Positions 60,514 through 61,998 of a stretch of 61,998 bases of DNA are shown in pieces. The position numbers were made by a program, and so were the translations under genes. The notes under the pieces are model-generated. The model ran no database searches and was not told the DNA's origin. It saw nothing but the letters and a program-made list of their open reading frames with translations. The first letter of the stretch is position 1. Every line of letters begins with the position of its first letter. Source of the stretch: Dendronalium phyllosphericum CENA369 (GTDB taxonomy: Bacteria; Cyanobacteriota; Cyanobacteriia; Cyanobacteriales; Nostocaceae); the NCBI RefSeq assembly GCF_016056275.1, contig NZ_JAECZA010000009.1:1-61998 (forward strand). Direction: 5' to 3'.

Positions 60514-61254
60514 TTAACTCGATCTATTTAATAAAGTTTTAGCTATTTTTCTGTTATAGTCTTTTGGATCGTTTTCAGCAATTGCTTGGATTTGTGAAAG
60601 TGCATAATTGGGTAGGCTAATTACGCTGAGTGCTTTCAAAGTATACTGACGTAACTGCGGTGCAGGCTCGGATAGATTCTCTAATAAATGAGGAATTGCT
60701 AATTCACAACTTTTTTTGAAGCTATTAGCGAGTTTATTTATAGCTGAAGCAGCAAGTCTTCTATCATCGTATGAATTTGCACTAGAAAGATATGGCAGAA
60801 GATGTTTAATAGCTTCTTCTCGATTGGATTCTCCTAATTCAAATGGAGTCCAACTAGCCATTTTTTCAGATTGATTATGTTCGCAAACAATTTTTGCCGA
60901 TGTTTGAAAGTCTGCGATCGCTCTCTGTTTATCGTTTAATTTATGATAACTTTTTCCTCGGTAATAATAAGCTTCAGCAAAATTGGGATTCATCTGTAAT
61001 GCCTGGCTAAATTCTTGGATTGCTTTTTGATACTCAAGTAACTGCAACTGAACTTTGCCAAGCTGATAGTACGTAATCGCATTATTGGGTTTGAATAGAA
61101 GGTGTGAACTATCCTTCGGTTCCAAAGATGATAATTGCTCAAGCTTTTGATTTTTAAACTCTAGAAAATCAATAAATTTCAACACTTCTTGTAGTGAAAT
61201 TTCTGATAGGTATTCTAGTTTTTTTATAATCTCTCCTTGCAAAGGATTTATCAT
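60514..61254 (-). CDS. TPR and HEAT-repeat protein
   Basis: 246 residues. The first 40 residues (LQGEIIKKLEYLSEISLQEVLKFIDFLEFKNQKLEQL) resemble small DUF2281-type helices. Residues 55-125 hold two or three tetratricopeptide repeats (AITYYQLGKVQLQLLEYQKAIQEFSQALQMNPNFAEAYYYRGKSY). Residues 150-246 are HEAT-like helices (SSANSYDDRRLAASAINKLANSFKKSCELAIPHLLENLSEP). It appears to be a scaffold protein; partner unknown. It is followed on the minus strand side by the Uma2 pair upstream of it. Confidence 0.75.
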   Translation of the reverse strand: MINPLQGEIIKKLEYLSEISLQEVLKFIDFLEFKNQKLEQLSSLEPKDSSHLLFKPNNAITYYQLGKVQLQLLEYQKAIQEFSQALQMNPNFAEAYYYRGKSYHKLNDKQRAIADFQTSAKIVCEHNQSEKMASWTPFELGESNREEAIKHLLPYLSSANSYDDRRLAASAINKLANSFKKSCELAIPHLLENLSEPAPQLRQYTLKALSVISLPNYALSQIQAIAENDPKDYNRKIAKTLLNRSS

Positions 61255-61309
61255 AAAGTTACAAGATGTTAAATACTCTATTCAGGAATAATTTAAGATA
61301 ACTAAATAT

Positions 61310-61888
61310 TTATCTCCAAATAATTGAAAAATTTAAAACAAATCCTGGTAAAATATCTTCACCTGATAGTTGTTGTGGCGATGTTAATATTTCCACTGGT
61401 TGACCAAGACGATAAATTTCTACTTGACGCATTTTGGGATTAATCAACCAACCTAATTTGACTCCATTATCGATATATTCCAGCATTTTCTCTTGAGTTT
61501 CTTGCAAAGTATCGCTGGGTGACATTAACTCTAAAACAAAATCTGGGGCAATTGGGGGGAACTTTTCTTTTTGTTCGGGTGTGAGTGTATCCCATAGCTC
61601 TTTTCTAATCCAAGCGACATCAGGAGAACGGTTAGCACCATTGGGGAGTTTAAAGCAGGTGGAAGAATCAAAACAAATTCCTAGTTGAGTTTGGCGGTTC
61701 CAAATTCCGAACTCAACAGAAATTTCAAAATTACGATTTCCTGTTTCTCCGCCTGTGGGTGGCATAATGAGAAGTTCTCCAGCTGCATTGCGTTCAAATT
61801 TGATTTCAGGGTTTTCCCGACAGAGTTGATAAAATTGGTTGTCGGTGAGTTGGATGATGGAATTTAATTTAATGGCGATCGCTGTCAT
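61310..61888 (-). CDS. Uma2 family (DUF820) PD-(D/E)XK-type protein
   Basis: 192 residues. Contains ENPEIKFERNAAGELLIMPPTGGETGNRN, NRSPDVAWIRKELWDTLTPEQKEKFPPIAPDFVLELMSPSD and YIDNGVKLGWLINPKMRQVEIYRLG, the canonical order of the family, with the Asp/Glu pair of the predicted nuclease. The 3' end is nearly identical to the partial gene directly upstream (61899 to the window end), so the two arose by tandem duplication. Role unknown. Confidence 0.88.
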   Translation of the reverse strand: MTAIAIKLNSIIQLTDNQFYQLCRENPEIKFERNAAGELLIMPPTGGETGNRNFEISVEFGIWNRQTQLGICFDSSTCFKLPNGANRSPDVAWIRKELWDTLTPEQKEKFPPIAPDFVLELMSPSDTLQETQEKMLEYIDNGVKLGWLINPKMRQVEIYRLGQPVEILTSPQQLSGEDILPGFVLNFSIIWR

Positions 61889-61898
61889 AACTAAATAT

Positions 61899-61998
61899 TT
61901 ATCCCCAGATTATTTGTAAGTTTAAAACAAATCCTGGTAAAACATCTTCACCTGATAGTTGTTGTGGCGATGTTAATATTTCCACTGGTTGACCAAGA
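61899..61998 (-). CDS. partial Uma2 family gene, cut by the window end
   Basis: Only the last 32 codons or so are present, reading QPVEILTSPQQLSGEDVLPG and then FVLNLQIIWG before the stop at 61899-61901. DNA identity to the 3' end of the preceding Uma2 gene is very high from the stop to about 95 bases in. The two stops are 589 bases apart, so the genes are adjacent tandem copies. Confidence 0.75.
   Translation of the reverse strand, partial: LGQPVEILTSPQQLSGEDVLPGFVLNLQIIWG

Overview
The window looks like chromosome of a filamentous, heterocyst-forming cyanobacterium (Nostocales). The signs are dense GCGATCGC octamers, genes for dark-operative chlorophyll synthesis (chlB), nitrogen signalling (glnB), a caspase-like HetF protein preceded by an array that matches the heterocyst small RNA NsiR1, many HEAT, pentapeptide and TPR proteins, and many short dispersed palindromic repeats. 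Species was not determined. Everything here is read by eye from the sequence; no database search was run.

Layout. 1-2.5 kb: purine-rich low-complexity DNA, a 21-bp minisatellite, an RTX calcium-binding protein, a 168-bp MITE-like element and a perfect hairpin. 2.5-11.6 kb: housekeeping genes (trmFO, dprA, a DUF218 protein, a DUF2301 membrane protein, a SAM hydroxide adenosyltransferase, a HEAT protein, a GNAT acetyltransferase interrupted in frame by a repeat, an AmpG-like permease). 11.7-27.4 kb: a defence island built on DNA phosphorothioation (Dnd): methyltransferase-like protein, DndE, a MazF-type toxin-antitoxin pair, DndD, a short gene broken by a TGA codon, an XRE regulator beside a nested palindrome, DndC, two DGQHR proteins including DndB, Dnd-associated protein 4, a Uma2 nuclease, a second SMC-like ATPase with a 57-residue partner, and a DEAH helicase of the Dnd restriction type. 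No dndA is present, so a cysteine desulfurase elsewhere presumably supplies sulfur.

27.4-48.8 kb: lexA with a good SOS box, argF, tRNA-Thr, a phenylacetate-CoA-ligase-like enzyme carrying a nested repeat insertion, two tandem zinc-ribbon Ser/Thr kinases, a pentapeptide protein, tyrA, glnB, thiD, lipoproteins, a membrane-linked subtilase and a thioredoxin-like protein. 48.8-52.8 kb: hetF and, in its leader, about seven tandem copies of a roughly 135-bp unit. Each unit holds a TCCGGA box and an intrinsic terminator. The U-tract side of the terminators shows that the small RNAs run on the minus strand, antisense to the hetF leader. 52.8-62 kb: SGNH hydrolase, a 46-residue membrane peptide, a PlsY-like/PEP-utilising fusion, a YcxB-like protein, chlB, a TPR/HEAT protein and two tandem Uma2 genes, the second cut by the window end.

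The points most worth a second look are the NsiR1-like array with decaying copies nearest hetF, the Dnd island with its second ATPase module, and two enzymes whose reading frames absorb palindromic repeat insertions.
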